From Cytophagales bacterium (GTDB lineage: Bacteria > Bacteroidota > Bacteroidia > Cytophagales > Cyclobacteriaceae), in the NCBI GenBank assembly GCA_003500135.1, contig DNTA01000036.1:1-17350 (forward strand): a DNA stretch of 17,350 bases. Direction: 5' to 3'. Positions 15,872 through 17,350 of this stretch are shown here, in pieces. Position 1 is the first letter of the stretch. Each line of letters opens with the position of its first letter. Below the pieces are notes generated by a model. The model was given only the letters and a program-made list of their open reading frames with translations. It was not told the origin of the DNA and made no database searches. Made by a program: the position numbers and the translations under genes.

Positions 15872-16444
15872 TTGAAGAAAAGCAGTTCAGACATTATTTC
15901 GCAATTGCAATCTAATCTACGGCAAGAAAGAGAGCATGCCATGGATGAATTGTATAAAGCATCTTTTCCATTGATTAAGGGATTGGTCACTAAAAATGGA
16001 GGCAATAATGAAGATGCCCTGGATGTTTTTCATGAAAGTTTGGTCGTACTATACCAAAATATTATCAGCCGTAAATTCAATAATGAATCTTCGGTGACTA
16101 CATATTTGTATGCCATAGGACGAAATGTCTGGTACAAAAAACTATCAAAGGAAAAAAGGGTTTATACCATTGATTTTGATAGTAATGAGCATGCTCAACT
16201 TGATGAACAAATCCCGGTGGAATATGACCACGACAAATTGAAATCGGTTTTGAATGGGCTTAATGTGGGATGTAGAGAATTGTTAAAAGCTTTTTACTTC
16301 GACAAAAAACCTTTGAGAATTCTGAAATTGGAGTTTGGCCTGGGAAGTGAACAAGCCATAAAAAATAAAAAGCTACGATGTATGAAAACTCTAATGGAAC
16401 ATGTTAAAAACCTGAATTTAACCATAGAAGACTTTATAAAATGA
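15872..16444 (+). CDS. ECF-type RNA polymerase sigma factor
   Basis: A 190-residue ECF (group 4) sigma factor that would direct RNA polymerase to a small regulon. Region 2 runs from about residue 24 to 96, with EDALDVFHESLVVLYQNI followed by SSVTTYLYAIGRNVWYKKL, the core-binding and -10 recognition part. Region 4 is at about 122-176, with LNGLNVGCRELLKAFYFDKK leading into the DNA-binding helices and KNKKLRCMKTL. The start is TTG at 15872. The frame opens at a TGA four codons earlier with no ATG or GTG, and the next ATG (15941, MDELYK) would remove the first region 2 helix. A TTG start suggests low basal translation. The stop overlaps the next gene's ATG (ATGA), so sigma and membrane protein are translated together, the usual layout for a sigma and its anti-sigma. 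Promoter, palindrome and hairpin upstream suggest its own control. Confidence 0.85.
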   Translation: MKKSSSDIISQLQSNLRQEREHAMDELYKASFPLIKGLVTKNGGNNEDALDVFHESLVVLYQNIISRKFNNESSVTTYLYAIGRNVWYKKLSKEKRVYTIDFDSNEHAQLDEQIPVEYDHDKLKSVLNGLNVGCRELLKAFYFDKKPLRILKLEFGLGSEQAIKNKKLRCMKTLMEHVKNLNLTIEDFIK

Positions 16445-17154
16445 ATATTTCAGAGCACCAGATCAATAAATTCGACCTATACTTAAATAACCAGATGTCT
16501 TCCGCTGAAAGGGATGCTTTTAAAAAAACATTGCTGGGGAACAAAAAATTGAATTCAATCTTTGAATCCTATAAAGCAGGTTTGTATGCTATAAAAACTC
16601 AATCCTTTCATGACGAAGCAAAAGCGTTCGTAATTTCAAAAAGAAAGAGAACCAGGAACCTACAAGTACTTCGAGTTTTATCTATAGCAGCCGCAATAGC
16701 CCTCATTGCTGTATTTTCAAGTAGAATATTGCTGAATCATAACAGCGACCGATATGAAGTATTTCAAAATGCCTTCACCCCCTTTCCCGACATAACGGCC
16801 ATGAGAAACGATAATGACAATAGCTTATCTAAGGCTATGCAGGCATATTCAATCGGACGATATGAATTAGCTATTGAAATATTTGATAAAAAACCGGATA
16901 GTGATACTTCAAGTTTTTATCGAGGTATTAGTTTTCTCGCATTAGAAATTCCTGAAAAAGCAATATCCAATCTCAGCACAATTTCAAAATCCTCAATTTT
17001 TTATGAGGAATCCATCTGGTACCTTTCTCTGGCTTATTTTCTCAATGATGAATGTATTATGATGAAGGACAACTTGAATACACTTCATTTTAATGAGACC
17101 AGAAATCAAAAAGCTAAATTGTTATTGGAGTATTGTTCCCATAATGACCTTTAA
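16441..17154 (+). CDS. Single-pass membrane protein, probable anti-sigma factor with TPR-like periplasmic part
   Basis: A 237-residue protein with one membrane helix (about 77-97, after the basic stretch SKRKRTRN), which fixes residues 1-70 in the cytoplasm. The cytoplasmic end (KFDLYLNNQMSSAERDAFKKTL) resembles the helical start of many Bacteroidota anti-sigma/FecR-like proteins: a short YL..Q(L/M)S..E...F pattern. It has no His-x3-Cys-x2-Cys zinc motif, so it is not a classical ZAS anti-sigma. The periplasmic part (about 128-230) has TPR-like helix pairs, including AMQAYSIGRYELAIEIF and SIWYLSLAYF, which could bind a partner, perhaps the TPR-rich CHAT protein. Its ATG overlaps the sigma stop by four bases. 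The anti-sigma role is inferred from gene order, topology and the N-terminal pattern. It could instead be a membrane scaffold. Confidence 0.7.
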   Translation: MNISEHQINKFDLYLNNQMSSAERDAFKKTLLGNKKLNSIFESYKAGLYAIKTQSFHDEAKAFVISKRKRTRNLQVLRVLSIAAAIALIAVFSSRILLNHNSDRYEVFQNAFTPFPDITAMRNDNDNSLSKAMQAYSIGRYELAIEIFDKKPDSDTSSFYRGISFLALEIPEKAISNLSTISKSSIFYEESIWYLSLAYFLNDECIMMKDNLNTLHFNETRNQKAKLLLEYCSHNDL

Positions 17155-17155
17155 C

Positions 17156-17302
17156 TTAAAACCCGGTCATGTTCGATATACGTTTTTGGGTTATTGATGG
17201 ATCGAAGATACGATAACCTTCACACCAATCATTGAAAAAGAAATTCTCGGCACGCTTTTGGTGCGTCCAGGACTCAAAAAAGATGGATATCAAGAGTTTC
17301 AT
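17156..17302 (-). CDS. Possible 48-residue protein at the right edge
   Basis: A minus-strand ATG frame of 48 codons beginning MKLLISIFFESW and ending SNMTGF, with a DWCEGYRIFDPS stretch in the middle. I recognise nothing in it. It is convergent with the membrane-protein gene, ending two bases from its stop. It could be a small gene, a broken end of a longer one, or chance. The remaining bases to 17350 show no other gene, and the edge is cut. Confidence 0.2.
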   Translation of the reverse strand: MKLLISIFFESWTHQKRAENFFFNDWCEGYRIFDPSITQKRISNMTGF

Positions 17303-17350
17303 TTCTTTACGATGTGATTAACAATATCGTAATTGATGCACAAATGGAAA

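Noticed and set aside
11941..17154. Type III-E CRISPR (Craspase-like) locus
   Set aside because: There is a TPR-CHAT gene and a sigma factor, but no Cas effector, no adaptation genes and no repeat-spacer array anywhere in the window. The CHAT protein also has a signal peptide and membrane anchor.
16441..17154. Classical zinc-binding anti-sigma (ZAS) domain
   Set aside because: The His-x3-Cys-x2-Cys motif is absent from the cytoplasmic part; only the general helical pattern and gene order suggest an anti-sigma role.
17155..17200. AACCC / GGGTT pairing after the membrane-protein gene as a terminator
   Set aside because: Five pairs around a loop of more than 20 bases, with the T-run inside the loop; too weak to call.
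1..17350. Insertion sequences, tRNA or rRNA genes
   Set aside because: No transposase-like protein, terminal repeats with target duplications, cloverleaf or rRNA-like sequence was seen on either strand.

Overview
The window looks like chromosomal DNA from a Bacteroidota bacterium, most likely a Cytophagales-type free-living species; this is inferred, not searched. The DNA is AT-rich, genes mostly lack strong Shine-Dalgarno sites, two intergenic regions carry Bacteroidota-style promoters (TTTG, about 20 bases, then TAnnATTG), and several proteins are of kinds common in that phylum (MalS-like amylase lipoprotein, small coiled-coil lipoprotein, TPR-CHAT protein next to an ECF sigma factor).

Layout. 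(1) 1-391: AT-rich leader with an inverted repeat, a promoter-like element and a possible 30-residue membrane peptide. (2) 392-3342, plus strand: a GH65 disaccharide phosphorylase two bases ahead of a LysE-family exporter. (3) 8247-3356, minus strand: a four-gene run of an ATP-grasp amino-acid/peptide ligase, a large unrecognised helical protein with a papain-like Cys-His-Asn signature, a stand-alone alanine racemase that overlaps it, and a small lipoprotein. The first three genes look like a dedicated pathway for a small D-amino-acid-containing or amide-linked product. (4) 8431-10085, plus strand, divergent from that operon: a FAD-dependent amine-oxidase/desaturase-like enzyme and a DUF2784-like membrane protein. 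(5) 11807-10134, minus strand: a secreted GH13 alpha-amylase lipoprotein closed by a clear hairpin terminator. (6) 11941-17154, plus strand: a very large exported TPR-CHAT protease anchored by a C-terminal membrane helix, a 355-base regulatory gap, then an ECF sigma factor overlapping (ATGA) a single-pass membrane protein with an anti-sigma-like cytoplasmic end and a TPR-like periplasmic end. (7) 17155-17350: no confident gene.

How the genes may work together. The GH13 lipoprotein would cut alpha-glucans outside the cytoplasm, and the GH65 enzyme would phosphorolyse a resulting alpha-glucose disaccharide inside; they lie 7 kb apart, so this is only thematic. The two most interesting systems are the ATP-grasp / papain-like / alanine racemase operon, and the TPR-CHAT / sigma / anti-sigma-like cluster. 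In the latter, the topology lets the CHAT protease reach the periplasmic part of the membrane protein and so possibly release the sigma factor. Both functional models are inference from domain content and gene order.
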